64,000 nucleotides of DNA from NCBI GenBank assembly GCA_036426205.1, contig WSYH01002420.1:7774-71773 (forward strand). Reading direction: 5' to 3'. Origin of the DNA: Ascaphus truei. Its lineage: Eukaryota > Chordata > Amphibia > Anura > Ascaphidae. The notes under the pieces were generated by a model, which saw nothing but the letters and a program-made list of their open reading frames with translations, did not search any database and was not told the origin of the DNA. The position numbers were made by a program, and so were the translations under genes. Of this stretch, positions 10,001 to 22,005 are shown piece by piece. How positions within the stretch are numbered: the stretch's first letter is position 1; the number at the start of each line of letters is the position of its first letter.

Positions 10001-10888
10001 ATTCCTGATTATTTTTATATTTGTATTTTTTGGTTCCTGATAAAATAAAATAAATATTTATTCACTTTCATGCGAATCATAATCATTGACAGCCACCCCT
10101 ACAGTGCACCAATGAATTATTTTATTTATTTATTTATTTATAAAATATTTTACCAGGATTTATACCAGGATTTATATATTTTTATTTTAAAGATATTAAA
10201 GAATGTACTGTATTGTATTAAAAACATGTGACTGTAAACCATAGTGACTGACAAATATTTTCACACCCTGATGAAATACTGTCTCAGTGTACTCTCAATT
10301 CTCACAGTGCTGTGCACATCAGATTTAAATTTCAAATTCGACAGGGGTTTTTCCAAAGCATTACCGTTCAAACAACAGGTCTCTAAGGGTTGGGGGAGGG
10401 GGATGGTGTGATTAGACGCAGGCGTGCTGAGTGTTTGTAGCTCGGCTATGGGTGGATTAAGAACACAATGGCAATATGCTTGGCTAGGAAGGGATTAAAA
10501 ACTCTGGAGGTGTGTGGCTGAAATAGTTAACAGCAATGTCATTTCAAAAGGCAGTTCATCATAATAATTTGATGAATAAACCCCCAAAGACAACCCCCAA
10601 ATACAGTACATAAAATGCAAGTCACTTTAACTCCCTTTGCCCCATGCACCAAAAATGTATTGTGGCAGAAGAATTTAATAAAGGCTGCAGTATGTATTAT
10701 TGTGTGTTGATGGTTAGAATTGTTGTGCACTTTAAATGTTTCAACATTGTACTGTATTTGTAAATAAATGTTTTTGTACTGACTCCACCAATAAAAGACC
10801 ATGTTGAATTGCCTCACATTGTTTCCATTTGCTCCTTTGCCAGTATAACAAATGTAGAGGCTTGCTGCACTGTTTTTTTACTGCCTCG

Positions 10889-10955
10889 TCGCGCAATTGG
10901 CGTAGGAACTACGGCAATTGGCGTGGGAACTAGGTCAATTGGCGTGGGAACTTCT
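10889..10955 (+). repeat. Short tandem repeat, three CAATTGGCGTGGGAACT units
   Basis: Three imperfect copies of about 21 bases (near 10893, 10913 and 10935). The same word also appears singly at about 11478-11493, directly left of the chromovirus LTR, and a relative occurs in the Gmr1-like LTR near 37650. The reading frames through it are not credible genes. Positions 10960-11496 hold nothing I recognise. Confidence 0.6.
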
Positions 10956-11496
10956 GTTCTAGGGCGCTTAGAAATAAAATTCATTTTGCCCCTAGATGTT
11001 AGGAACCCCCTCACTTGACCCCAAGAGGGTCCAAGCAGTAATGGCGACGAGAAAGGGTCACGCCGGCGAGGAGGGTCCTACCATTGAGCGCAATGGCGGA
11101 GAAAGCTTTGAACCGGCTAAGTCAGAATGAGCAGAAATATGGAACCCACAACTCCGGTTCTGTTCGACCTAGAGGGCTCAGATTCGGTGACCATGTAGTG
11201 CTAGTTGCGGCAGGATTGCATGGCAAATTGCGACCCTCTCGCGGCAACAGAACGGAGTCAGGGTGATGTTAAAGTTCAGGTTTCTGCCATCGACTTGCAT
11301 GGCAGAAAAAAAGCCACTTTGGTAATATGCTTTTAAACGGTCTTTTTGTATCTCCGGTTTCGGGGGTCTTGGAAGGCTGATATTTTGCCACTATGGCAAG
11401 GGTCCTCCCGCATGAGGACCAGGTAAATTTCAACCCGCTCAGACCCACAGAACGGGTTATTTTACATTATATTCGTGCAATTGGCGTGGGAACGAA

Positions 11497-12116
11497 TATA
11501 GTTATAGTACTTGCCAGTTCCGGAGTATAGAAGAGCTGTAGTGGTTGCTGTTGCCGAGGTCAGGGAGTAGAGAGATCCTGGATTTCGAGGTACAAGCTGA
11601 GTTCAAGGGACGAGAGAAGCAGCGTAGTCAGGAGGAAGCCGGGGTCAGAACCTGAGTAGCACTGTAATGAAGAGATAATCAAAATACACATCCATAAACA
11701 AAGACTATGCAGAGCGATGTGCAGCAGGGAGAATAGGGATTATAAAGGTGGGCTGACCAATGGAAGGTGGAGGCAGGGCTGGAGGAGTGTGTGGAGCAGC
11801 ACAGGATAGGTTGTGCTGATGAGGGTATGTTGAGAACAGCTGAGAGGCAGGGGAGTGTGCTCGTGAGCCGTGTGATTGCCAGATGCGTGGTCTAAGATCC
11901 AGAGGGGTGAATAAATTCTGAGTGCCTGACATGTGCTCTGTAAGGCTTGTTAGCGCATGTGCAGGTCTAATGGCAGCTGCATGTTTACCCGCAGCGTGCG
12001 GAGCAGCGGCTGCTCGGCGGGGGTACCGACGGAGGGGGAGTGGAGCGGAGACAACTGGGGCCACGGATGGTAAGAAAGGGTCACGCTGCGACTGCCGTGA
12101 CCCCTGATTCCTTACA
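11497..12116 (-). repeat. 3' LTR of the chromovirus (left copy)
   Basis: On the minus strand it begins TGTAAGGAATCAGGGG, immediately after the purine tract, and ends at the TATAGTTATAG boundary shared with the other LTR. The length of 620 bp equals its partner at 14261-14880, with many point differences, so the insertion is not recent. Confidence 0.85.
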
Positions 12117-13255
12117 GTACCCCCCCCCCTTCAGGATCAGCCTCCGGACGATCCTCCCATGGTTTGGACGGAAACCTCTTGTGAAAGCGTCTGAGAAGAG
12201 CTGGTGCATGGATGTCCTCCCGAGAGAGCAATGAATGTTCAACAGACCCAAAGCCCCTCCAGTGGACTAAGAACTGCACCTTGCCTCTTGAGAGATGGGA
12301 GTCCAGAATAGCCTGGACCTCGTATTCCTCGTTGCCTTGTACGATCACTGGGTCCGGTCTCCATGTAACGTCTGGGAAGAAAGGGCTGGAAATGAAGGGT
12401 TTAAGGAGGGATGTATGGAATACATTGGGTATCTTCATGGCCTGAGGTAGCTGAAGGCGGAAGGCCACCGGATTCACCGGTTCCATAATGGAGAATGGGC
12501 CCAGAAACTTCGGTGCCAATTTTGGGGACGGGGTTTTAAGATGAATATTCTTGGCGGAGAGCCAGACCTTATCCCCTGGCTTGTATCTGGGAGCAGCTTG
12601 GCGGTGACGGTAAGCCTGGAGCTTAGATCTCTGAGAAGATCTTTGGAGAGCCGACTGTATCTTGGTCCAGGCGTGCTGTAGCACCGAGATGCGCTCTTCG
12701 GCGGCCGGTACTCTGGAGGGAATATTGGATATCGGGAGACGAGCCAGGTGGTAGCCATAGTTTATGAAGAACAGAGTCTCCTGTGTAGACTAATTTCTTG
12801 AGGAGTTCAAAGCATATTCTGCCCAATGTAGTAATTCCGACCAGTTATACTGGGAATCGGATGCAAAACATCATAGATATTTTTCGAGAGTTTGATTTAC
12901 CCTCTCGATCTGCCCATTAGATTGCGGGTGTAACCTGATGAAACGACGAGGAAATGCCAAGTCTCTTGGTGAACGCTCTCCTGAACTTGGAGACGAACTG
13001 TGAGCCTCTGTCCGATACTATGGATGTGGGAATCCCATGGATCCGAAAGATCTACTTAGAAAAAATGTCGGCCAGGGCGGGTGAGGTGGGTAATCCTTTG
13101 AGCGGAATAAAATGCGCCTGCTTTGAGAAGCGGTCCACCACCACCAGGATGGTATTCATGCCGTTGGATCTTGGCAACTCTACAATAAAGTCCATAGATA
13201 TATGGGACCAGGGACGCTCTGGAATAGGTAAGGTCGTCTTCCCGGACACAAAGGG
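12112..13255 (-). pseudogene. Chromovirus integrase with C-terminal chromodomain
   Basis: Read leftward. The core starts near 13215 with [15 protein letters not shown], whose Asp is the first catalytic residue, and [15 protein letters not shown]. Next comes a DRGSQF-like second-Asp block near 12990, readable in a shifted frame, and a QIERVNQ-like block carrying the Glu near 12900. Then an open frame from 12684 has the GPF/Y-like segment (FLGPFSI) and NVFHTSLLKP. The end is a chromodomain with VEHSLL in place of the usual W-E-P-E (YEVQAILDS... FLVHWRGF). Chromodomains steer integration to marked chromatin (family knowledge). Frame changes make it non-functional. Confidence 0.85.
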
Positions 13256-14205
13256 CAGTTGCGGATAAGATGCTCAGGGGATCCAAAGAAGTAGTATAAT
13301 CCAAGTAGTTGTTGTACTGGGGTACGGGTCTGTTGGGCTCCGAGTTGCATAGGTTCCGAGGACTCCAGAGCGGGCAGCAGCAGGGAGGCAGCAGGTTTCG
13401 AAGACGAAGAGAACCTAGGAAAGGGGGTACGAAAAGGCACAACTCGGGGACGCTGGCGTTCGGAGCGTCGTACATGGAGGTGTTGGTCCACACGATTTGC
13501 CTGGAAAATTAATTCCTCCAGCACTCCTGGCCAGGGTTGAGCGGTGAGCTTGTCCTTCACCTGGTCCACTAAGCCATGCCAGAAGACTAAGGCATTCTGA
13601 CCCCAACGAGTCTCAGCTGCCAGGGTCCTGAATTCCAGCGCGTACTGGGCCACGGGTCGCCGTCCCTGTGATAGCTGGATCAGAGAGCAGTCGGCTGTCT
13701 CCTGGCATGCGGGGGTGTCGAACACCTGTTGAAACTGCTGTCTAAACGAGGTATATTACTGGGTTATCTTGTGGCGTAGCTCCAAAATCGGAGAGGCCCA
13801 TGCCAGGGCATCACCTGTAAGTAGACTATATACATACGCCACCTTCTTGCGACCCGTGGAATACTGCAGAGGAACCATCTCAAATTGTATCTCATACTGG
13901 TTGAGAAATCCACGGCAGGCGTATGGGTCCCCAGCGTAGGGCCTGGGTGCCGGAATCTCGGGAACAGGTGCTGTAGCGCCCACAGATTCGACCGGCGTGG
14001 GAGGCGCGACCTCCAAAGATGCCTGTAATGAAAGAGTAGTGAGAGCAACCATCCGGTTAGCCATGGCCTGGTTTTGCTGAAGCAGGGCCGTAAGTATGTG
14101 GCTGGTCTGGTCTGCGTCTTGTGGGCTATGCATAATGTTACGGCAGTGCTGCCCGAATACCAGACCCGTCCCTACCACTGAGGTGGGACGTAAGTATACA
14201 CGCAC
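13256..14205 (-). pseudogene. Chromovirus Gag with decayed zinc knuckle
   Basis: A frame from the ATG at 14205 runs to 13756 and resumes in a second frame from 13725. It shows the capsid pattern of Ty3/gypsy Gag (FLNQYEIQFEM, GDALAWASPILE, then VAQYALEFRTLAAE, FWHGLVDQVKDKL). Near 13310-13270 lies the zinc knuckle, in which the first two Cys of C-x2-C-x4-H-x4-C are replaced ([14 protein letters not shown]). Right after it the sequence jumps to integrase, so PR-RT-RH were deleted. Confidence 0.8.
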
Positions 14206-14260
14206 CTGCAGCAGCAGGAGCGTGTCTGGAGTGTGGTATTTGCGTTCCAGACCAGGAGTC

Positions 14261-14880
14261 TATAGTTATAGTACTTGCCAGTTCTGGAGGATAGAAGAGC
14301 CGTAGTGGTTGCCATTGCCGAGGTAAAGGAGTAGAGAGATCCGGGAGGTAAAGGTACAAGCTGAGTTCGAGGGACGAGAGAAGCAGCATAGTGAGGAGGA
14401 AGCTGGGGTCAGAACCTGAGTAGCACTGTAACGAAGAGACAATCAAAGTATACATCCACTAGCAAATACTATGCAGAGCGATGTGCAACAGGGAGAATAT
14501 GGATTATAAAGGTGTGCTGACCAATGGAAGGTGGAAGCAGGGCTGGAGGAGTGTGTGGAGCAGCACAGGAAAGGTTGTGCTAATGAGGGTATGTTGATAA
14601 CAGCTGAGAGGCAGGGGAGTGTGCTCGTGAGCCGTGTGATTGCCGGAGGTGTGGTCTAAGCCCCAGAGGGGTGAATAAATTATGAGTGCCTGACATGCGC
14701 TCTGTAAGGCTGGTGAGCGCGCGTGCAAGTCTAATGGCAGCCGCATGTTTACCCACAGCGTGCGGAGCAGCGGCTTCCCGGCAGGTGTACCGATGGAGGG
14801 GGAGTGGAGCAGAGACAACGGGGGCCGCGGGTGGTAAGGGAGGGCCACACTGCGACTGCCGTGACCCCTGATTCCTTACA
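14261..14880 (-). repeat. 5' LTR of the chromovirus (right copy)
   Basis: 620 bp, the same boundaries as the left LTR (TATAGTTATAG to ...GATTCCTTACA on the plus strand). A primer-binding site should lie just left of 14261; GACTCCTGGTCTGG (minus strand) follows the LTR end, but I cannot name the tRNA. Confidence 0.85.
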
Positions 14881-15311
14881 TAATCAATGCCATTTTTTCG
14901 AAATCATTTGTAATCGGTTTTTCAAAAACATCCAAAAAGTTCCCCTTACTGCCTCTAGAGAAGAAGGTGGATGTCTTTTTTTAGGTCTGTGTGAATATAT
15001 TGTGGATTCACATTTGGTACTACATTCGGGAGGTCAACCCTAGGGTTATCCCAGTTCCTGAGTTCTACATCTTTATTGATAAAAAATCTCTTTGCAGTAA
15101 AATTTCTTATATATTTACTTGCATCTATATATAATCCAAAATTACTTTGACCACTTGTTGGTGCAAATGCCAGTCCTCTAGATATCACCCGTTCCAGATC
15201 TTGTGATAGATTTTTTGAACTAAGATTGAAAATGATTCTAGTGTCTACATGGCTATCTTTTTTTTCTGGATTTTCCTGCTCCTCAGAAATATAAATCCAC
15301 AATATGTTCAC
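14881..15311 (-). pseudogene. PLE fragment: N-terminal block of the RT polyprotein
   Basis: A minus-strand frame of 118 residues (15311-14955) contains the RGLAFAPT motif followed by a FTAKRFF segment, matching the RGLGFAPT block that opens the RT region of PLE-1. The fragment abuts the chromovirus LTR at 14880, which probably cut it. The upstream DNA to 15640 contains a hairpin (15473-15540) and no other gene. Confidence 0.72.
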
Positions 15312-15472
15312 ACAGACCTAAAAAAGAAATCCACCTTCTACCCTTGAGGTAGTAATGGGAACTTTTTAGATGTTTTTGAAAAACTGACTAGCCAATCAGG
15401 AAGCTTGTGCTTCCCCCCATTTAAGATGATGTCACCAAGAACAAGATGGCTGCCACCACATGTTACTCCAAC

Positions 15473-15540
15473 CAATCGGATTGCGAGATATACCATGTGA
15501 GGCATCACATGGTACAGTTTATCCACAATCTGATTGGTTG
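15473..15540. repeat. Hairpin with CCAATC arms
   Basis: An imperfect palindrome runs ACCAATCGGATTG ... CAATCTGATTGGT, with an inner perfect stem CCATGTGA/TCACATGG around a 4-base loop. Similar CCAATCAGA palindromes precede PLE-E at 58210-58350, so this may be part of PLE 5' regions. Inverted CCAAT boxes could act in transcription; that is inference. Confidence 0.6.
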
Positions 15541-16538
15541 TAGTAAACCATGTGACAGAGTTCATAACTTCATATCTGTTGAACGATTGCTTCTGCTAGA
15601 ATGCATAGATGTTTGAATGAACTGCTCACCTATTAAACATGGTGTCCTAAAAAGCGGTTGGTGCAAAGGAGGTTAAACAACGTATAATAGACAGAGTGAA
15701 CAGAGAAGTTCAAGAATACCCCTATAGATGCACTCAAAACCAAACGTGTGAATATATTTCTAGGCCACAAGGATAAAAAACCTTATACCAGAAACTAAAA
15801 TGGCGCAAAACAAAAAAGTTTTAATACATCAATGGTTGAATAACACTCAAATGGTTAAACATATGGGTAAATGCTGAAACCCTAGGTGGAGCAATATAGC
15901 GAACCAATGGGGATAAATATGGGTAGAAAATCTCATATATCACTTGAGGTTAACCCCATCTGTTCCTGCGTGTAGTAGGAACACGAGATGCCCATAAATA
16001 GGGAACACACATCACATATGTACTTTCAGTGGGCTTAAAAAGGCAATGGACCAGTGACAGCATAAACTCTAATTCACCACCTACAAATTGGGTGTGGTAA
16101 ATGCTGTATTAATTAGCATACATATGTTGTAGTAGGATCAATACCTCTAACAATCTAACAATATTCCTCTGTTAGAAAAGACAAATAGTATCCCTTCCCT
16201 CGCATAGTGTTGGATTACACTGACAGTAACAGTGTGTCAGACGGGTAATCATAGGTGCCTGTATAATACCAGCTATTCAGATACCAACTTTCAAAGCAAA
16301 TAGTGCTTGCTGCACCTACTGGGTCAGCTGCAGAGCAGAAAATCTCCCCGTCGGCGGGATAATCGTACCGCCACAGCATGTGGGCGGGAGATAGGAAAGG
16401 GGGAGGAAGGGAAGTGGAAGGAGCGGGCTACGGAGAGCCCTTGTGTAAAGTTAGAGGCATACGACCCGTATGGCTTCCATGTGTCTCCACGCAGTTGCTA
16501 CTCCGATGCGGTCACTTTCGTGACGTCATCAACATCCG

Positions 16539-16572
16539 ACACGTGTTTCGCGCGTGTGACCCGCTTCTTCAG
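16539..16572 (-). ncRNA. Hammerhead-like motif, left arm of palindrome
   Basis: On the minus strand: CTGAAGA, an extra A, a five-base-pair stem II with a TCACA loop and one mismatch against the right-arm copy, GAAA, CAC/GTG stem III, then TC. Stem I is weak. Confidence 0.62.
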
Positions 16573-17593
16573 GGGGAGAGTCTACCCTTACGACTCAGTA
16601 CCTGGTATATATAGGGAGATGTGAATCCCTATTGGTAGTTGCCTGTGATATGCCTGCTATGTCTAAAAAATCACGGTGTAAACCCTGTGAATTGAGTTAC
16701 AGTCTATTAACTGATTAGTTAGGACCTATTCTATTTAAAGAATATTGGGGATATGATAGTAAGCTCCATAGATGGTGCACATATAGTGATAACTGTCTGC
16801 TGGATCGAGTGCATTGACTGGTGGTTTGTACTGGTATATGTAGGAATGTATGACCCACTTGAAATGATCCGCCCCTAAGGTCAATACGAATCCATGTATG
16901 TTAATGACACTCTAATTAATAACTTAACCATAGAACGCTTTCTGCAAAGTTAGGATGGGAGTTCACTAGTGAATATTCAGAACTAGCTAAGATCAGCTTA
17001 TGAGTGGTGTGTGGTGTATGTAGGTGTATAGCCCACTTAGAGCGATCCGCCCCTAAGGTCAATACGGATCTAGATACATTTTTGAATGTATCTAGATCCG
17101 TATTGACCTTAGGGGCAGATCGCTCTAAGTGGGCTATACACTCCTACATACACCACACACACTCTATAAGCTGATCTTTACTAGTTCTGAATATTCACTA
17201 GTGAACTCCCATCCTAACTTTGCAGAAAGCTTCTATGGTTAAGTTATTAATTAGAGTGTCATAAACATACATGGATTCGTATTGACCTTAGGGCGGATCA
17301 TTTCAGTGAGTCATACATTCCTACATATACCAGTACAAACCACACGTCAATGCACTCGATCCACAGACAGTTATCATATATGTGCACCATCTAGGGAGCC
17401 TACTATCATATCCCCAATATTCTTTAAATAGAATAGGTCCTAACTAATCAGTTAATAGACTGTAACCCAATTTCACAGGGTTTACACCGTGATTTTTAGC
17501 AATAGCAGGCATATCACAGGCACCTACTGACCAATAGGATTCACATCTCCCTATATATACCAGGTACTGAGTCGTAAGGGTAGACTCCTCCCC

Positions 17594-17628
17594 CTGAAGA
17601 AGCGCGTCACACGCGCGAAACACGTGTC
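17594..17628 (+). ncRNA. Hammerhead-like motif, right arm of palindrome
   Basis: CTGAAGA (17594-17600), extra A, stem II GCGCG/CGCGC with loop TCACA, GAAA (17617-17620), stem III CAC/GTG, and a GTC cleavage triplet. The catalytic core matches CTGANGA...GAAA exactly except for the extra A. Stem I pairs only 2-3 bases. Confidence 0.68.
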
Positions 17629-18494
17629 GGATGTTGATGACGTCACGAAAGTGACCGCATCGGAGTAGCAACTGTGTGGAGACACTGGAAGCCATTACGG
17701 GTCGTATGCCTCTAACTTTACACAAGGGCTCTCCGTAGCCCGCTCCTTCCACTTCCCTTCCCTCCCCTTCCTATCTCTCCCGCCCCACTGCTGTGGCGGT
17801 ACGATATCCCGCAACGGGAGATTTTCTTGCTGCACTGCTGACCCAGTAGCGTGCAGCAAGCACTATTTGCTTTGAAAGTTGGTATCTGAATATGCTGGTA
17901 TTATACAGGCACCTATGATTACCAGTCTGACACACTGTTTACTGTCAGTGTATCCAACACTATGCGAGGGAAGGGATACTATTTGTCTTTTTCTAACAGA
18001 AGAATATTGTTAGATTGTTAGAGGTATTGATCCTACTACACCATATGTATGCTAATTAATACAGCATTTACCACACCCAATTTGTAGGTGGTGAATTAGA
18101 GTTTATGCTGTCACTGGTCCATTGCCATTTTAAGGCCAATGAAAGTACATATGTGATGTGTGTTCCCTATTTATGGGCATCTCGTGTTCCTACTACATGC
18201 AGGAACAGATGGGGTTAACCTCAAGTGATATATGAGATTTTCTACCCATATTTATCCCCATTGGTTCGCTATATTGCTCCACCTAGGGGTTCAGCATTTA
18301 CCCATATTTTTAACCATTTGAGTGTTATTCAACCATTGATGTCTTAAAACTTTTTTGTTTTGCGCCATTTTAGTTTCTGGTATAATGTTTTTTATCCTTG
18401 CGGCCTAGAAATATATTCACACGTTTGGTTTTGAGTGCATCTATAGGGGTATCCTTGAACTTCTCTGTTCACTCTGTCTATTATACGTTCTGCT

Positions 18495-18597
18495 AGAATG
18501 GTCCAGTATAATTGTCTAAATTTAGCATAGGTTGAATTTGATGGACGTATGACTTTTTTCAACCTCATCTACTATGTAACTATGTAACTATGTAACA
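18495..18597 (+). mobile_element. LINE/SINE-type 3' tail ending in (CTATGTAA)n
   Basis: A TTTGATGGACGTATGACTTT segment is followed by TTCAACCTCATCTACTATG and three tandem CTATGTAA units. I recognise this from memory as a common 3' end of CR1/L2-type retroposons in amphibian genomes. Only the tail is present, directly outside the right arm of the palindrome. Confidence 0.55.
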
Positions 18598-18914
18598 AAG
18601 AATGCATTGATATTTTCTTTCTTTGATTTGTCTATGGAGCACCTACTACATCAAAGAAAGAAGAATACTCCAATTTGTTACTTTATGATAGTATTACCTA
18701 TTGATGTAGATATTTTTTTGCCAAATTATACTTTATGCTGTTTATAACTCATACAAATCAGTCTTTGTACCATTGTATTTTATCATATTGATCTTGCAGA
18801 TATGTTTTGCACCATCTCTTTCACTTATTGATCTAGTGTGTTTGTATTAGCCAATAGACACAGAGCTATTGCTACTGTATATTAATGTGGGTAAATGTAG
18901 ACAAAAAATATCTC

Positions 18915-18950
18915 CTGACGAAGCTGGGTATCCACCAGCTTAATACGTTG
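18915..18950 (+). ncRNA. Decayed hammerhead-like motif, orphan PLE pseudo-LTR
   Basis: CTGACGA, extra A, stem II GCTGG/CCAGC around a 7-base loop, but TTAA where GAAA should be. It suggests that 18600-19450 is pseudo-LTR or UTR of a lost PLE. The short frames here are not credible genes. Confidence 0.45.
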
Positions 18951-19773
18951 AGTTGAACACAGAAGGAAAGAGAGACTGACCGGACCAGGAGAAGTATCAG
19001 AAGTATCGTGGGATCTTTGCAGAAAGCTGTTTGTTGTTTCCGGGAGACAACACAAGCAAGAAAGCCTGCTACCACCTACACTCTGGTTCAGCATCGGAGA
19101 GGAGAGAGTCCTCTAAAGAAACTGTTAAATGTCCTGAATGACAGCACACTTGTAAGTTTTTATTCAGGGGGGTCTGTTTTTTTGCATTTTGTTCATTAAA
19201 AGGATTGTATGCTGTGCAATTAGTCCCTTCTCTGTTTTCCACTGTAAGATCTACATCGTGACTGGCTACCTCATTTGCCACTCAACTTATGGGCTTTGAA
19301 ATACTTACTACCAGGTGGACATATCTGTTTATATATTAATTTCATCTTCAACATTTCATTAAAACAATTCTGTTTTATGTTGTATGTTTTTTATTTTTCC
19401 ACATACTGATGTCTACTGCTCACTCATTATTATGTATCTGTATCTTTGAGGAACCTAACTGTTTTTTTTTTTAATTGAGTAGTTGACTAAGGGCCTCATG
19501 CAGTAAGCGCCAAAAAAGTGCTCTCGGCAAGTGTCACTATTGGCATGATTTTGGCGATTTGCCTTCGCAGTATTCAATAAGGGCCGAATCTCTGGTGAAT
19601 CACTGCAAAAGCAAAACGCAGATGAGCCGGTGGCGAAACAGAATGTCTCCCGATAACCTGCCGATAGGCAATTTCTGCCGATATGTGTTTGCAGCACAAA
19701 GAGATCCGCCACTCTCTCTGAGCAAACATCGGCAAAATAAAAATCTTTCTAAACAACTTTTACTCATGTGCAG

Positions 19774-20002
19774 GGGGTCTCCGGAGCTGAACCGCATTGG
19801 TTTTAGGTCTGGGGACCCCCTGCTTCCCGAGATACAGGCCCCTTTATGAGGTGCCAGTATCCCTCTGCATTTAAATGTCCCGATCACGTGACCGCGGAAT
19901 GTAAACAAAGCAGGGGGATACCGGCACCCCATAAAGGGGCCTGTATCTCGGGAAGCAGGGGGTCCCGGACCTAAAACCAAAGCGGTTCAGCTCCGGAGAC
20001 CC
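19774..20002. repeat. Hairpin with arms of about 95 bases
   Basis: The arms run from GGGTCTCCGGAGCTGAACCG inward to the TATCCC/GGGATA region and back out to the complementary CTCCGGAGACCC, with an AT-rich loop of about 40 bases. The stem contains CCCGAGATACAGGCCCC-type sequence shared with the second hairpin. Confidence 0.8.
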
Positions 20003-20106
20003 TCAGCACATCTACACTATGAGTAAAACACACATATAAATAAACAATCATTCCTTACCTTAGCGGCTATCCGCTATGGGAATTAAGCAGCCTTAATGTA
20101 TCTTTA

Positions 20107-20395
20107 ATAATATTGTGCGGGATCAGGGGGTCCTCTGAGCTGTACCGCATTGATTTTTGGACCCCCTGCTTCCTGAGTAACAGGCCCCGGTATGGGGCAT
20201 CGGGTGCCAGAGTCGCTGCCATTTTTATAGAGCCCACGTCGCGTCTTGGACACTATAAAGATGGCGGCGACATTCGCCTCCGATGCCCCATACCGGGGCC
20301 TGTAACTCGGGAAGCAGGGGGTCCCTGAGACACAAATCAATGTGGTTCAGCTCAGGGGACCCCCTGCTCCCGCACAATATTATTAAAATACATTA
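20107..20395. repeat. Hairpin with arms of about 115 bases
   Basis: It begins AATAATATTGTGCGGGA and ends with the complement TCCCGCACAATATTATT. The inner stem GGCCCCGGTATGGGGCATCG pairs with its complement, and near the apex CGCCATC-type words flank CACGTCGCGTC. A relative at about 53445-53620 shares the TATGGGGCATC arm. Confidence 0.8.
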
Positions 20396-22005
20396 ATGCT
20401 GCTTCATTACCATAGCGGCTATCCACTAAGGCAATGAAGGGGTTAAGGCATAATAGCATGTTTATTGGGGACAATAGCCCCAATAAACATTGCAATAAAC
20501 AACATACACCCACTGTGCCCCCAACAAACCCTATACACCCATTACATATATCACATTTTTGGGATGCACAGCAATGATACTAGAGGCCGACGGGGGCCCT
20601 CGGGTGTTCACCGCAGGTCTGCAGTACCAATTCTATGCCCCCCCAAAAAAATCCAACAACACAAATATTTAACAATAAATACACCCCCCCTAAAACATAC
20701 AATACAGTAATGGGCAAAATTACTATTATCCACATATGGATAATAGTGAATGTGCTCATTTAAAATACATAAAGAACAATAAATACATAAAATACATATT
20801 GCACTCACCCTTGTCTGGCTGCCACGATGAAGGCCATCCTCATCTTCATCACCGTCCATGCCCCCTCCGATGCTGCAAAACAGAAACAAGAATAAAAACA
20901 GCGAATGTAATGTCCCCTAACCCCTTAATCACCATAGCTGTTATTAACCGCTACAGTCATTAAGAGGTTAACCCACCCTCACCCACCACTCAGGAGGCCT
21001 ACATATCCTCCCCCACTACCCCCCCACCCCATGATGCCTAACCACCCTCACTCAATACCCAGCCGGGAGGCCTACCCACATACCCTTGGTGCCAAAATCC
21101 CATCCCCCCACCCCCAGTACACACAATAAAAACAATACACTGCCCCACAATAAACATCATTCTATTTATTAAATACATAACCCACCCCCTCTGCCCCCCC
21201 ATAAATACATGATTTATTCTTTTACATACAGGGTTCATACCCCATGCCCACGTGAGTCCCCGATGGGCCTGACGGGTCACCTCAAAGACGTACAGGTTAC
21301 CAGCATCATGTTTCACACAGGGTCTGGAGGCCTGTTTGTGGGTCCAGCCAGGCGCCATGGCCCACCAGGTGGTCTCTGCGGGTAACCGTGGGCCACAATT
21401 GGGTCCCCACGGTAGGCCCATTGATGTCTGGGGGCCCCGGGTCAGACCCACAGGTGTCTGAGGTGCCTCGGGTGGTTCCAATGGGGGTCTGGGGACCCAC
21501 GGGTGATACCCGTGAGAAGCCCGAGGAGACCGCAGGTGGTCTCCAGAGGTCTCTCGCAGACCTGAGGATCCAACCCTTTATGTAAAAAAAATAAACCTGA
21601 CCTGTTCATTAAATACATCAATCCACCCACCCCCCCCCCCCCCCCCCCCCCCGCCACAACACAAACAGTACAATAATGTGCCACATAACTATTATCAGAT
21701 AGGGATAATAGATTATTTGCCCATTATTAAACACATTAACTAGCATAATAAAATAAATAAAGTTCTACTGACCTCATCAATAAGAAGCCCCCGTCGCCAG
21801 GAAAATCCTTGTCCTCCTTTGCCAACAAAATACATAGCCAATACATAGCCAATACATTTCAATTACATTCAGATATCAATTAACCCCTTAATAACCTTAT
21901 TGGATAATAACCGCAAAGGTAATTAAGGGTTTAAGCCACCCTGGCAAGATACCCACCCTTCACCCATTTATTTGTACAGTGGCTTCATCATGCAACTATA
22001 TATAT

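Larger units (their letters stand above)
11497..14880 (-). mobile_element. Internally deleted Ty3/gypsy chromovirus
   Basis: Two LTRs of exactly 620 bp flank a remnant reading, on the minus strand, gag, integrase and chromodomain. Protease, RT and RNase H are absent: the gag zinc-knuckle region and the integrase core meet near 13250-13290. A purine tract (minus-strand AAGGGGGGGGGG, about 12118-12130) abuts the 3' LTR. No target-site duplication is evident: 11492-11496 acgaa against 14881-14885 taatc. With pol missing, it could move only in trans. Confidence 0.85.
15679..18486. repeat. 2.8-kb near-perfect palindrome with arms of about 1.4 kb
   Basis: The left arm (from AACGTATAATAGACAGAG) is the reverse complement of the right arm (ending CTCTGTCTATTATACGTT). 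The centre is near 17073, where ATCTAGATACATT and its complement are separated by TTTG. Mismatches are sparse and mostly one-base indels. Each arm carries a hammerhead-like core. There is no credible coding frame. It is probably two inverted PLE pseudo-LTRs or a foldback element, next to the PLE fragment at 14881-15311. A chimeric-read assembly artefact must be considered. Confidence 0.85.
19492..22000. repeat. Foldback-type repeat unit with two large hairpins
   Basis: The unit begins near GGGCCTCATGCAGTAAGC, similar to GGGCTATGCACTAAGC where a related unit starts near 53013. It contains hairpins at 19774-20002 and 20107-20395. Its 20909-21960 part is repeated at 53624-54560 in the same orientation. 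It has a long C run near 21630-21652 and no coding sequence. It is probably a non-autonomous DNA element or a cluster of them; family unknown. Confidence 0.6.

Noticed and set aside
10809..11018. Frame with repeated AIGVGT
   Set aside because: It comes from the three-unit CAATTGGCGTGGGAACT tandem repeat. The opposite strand is open too, so it is compositional.
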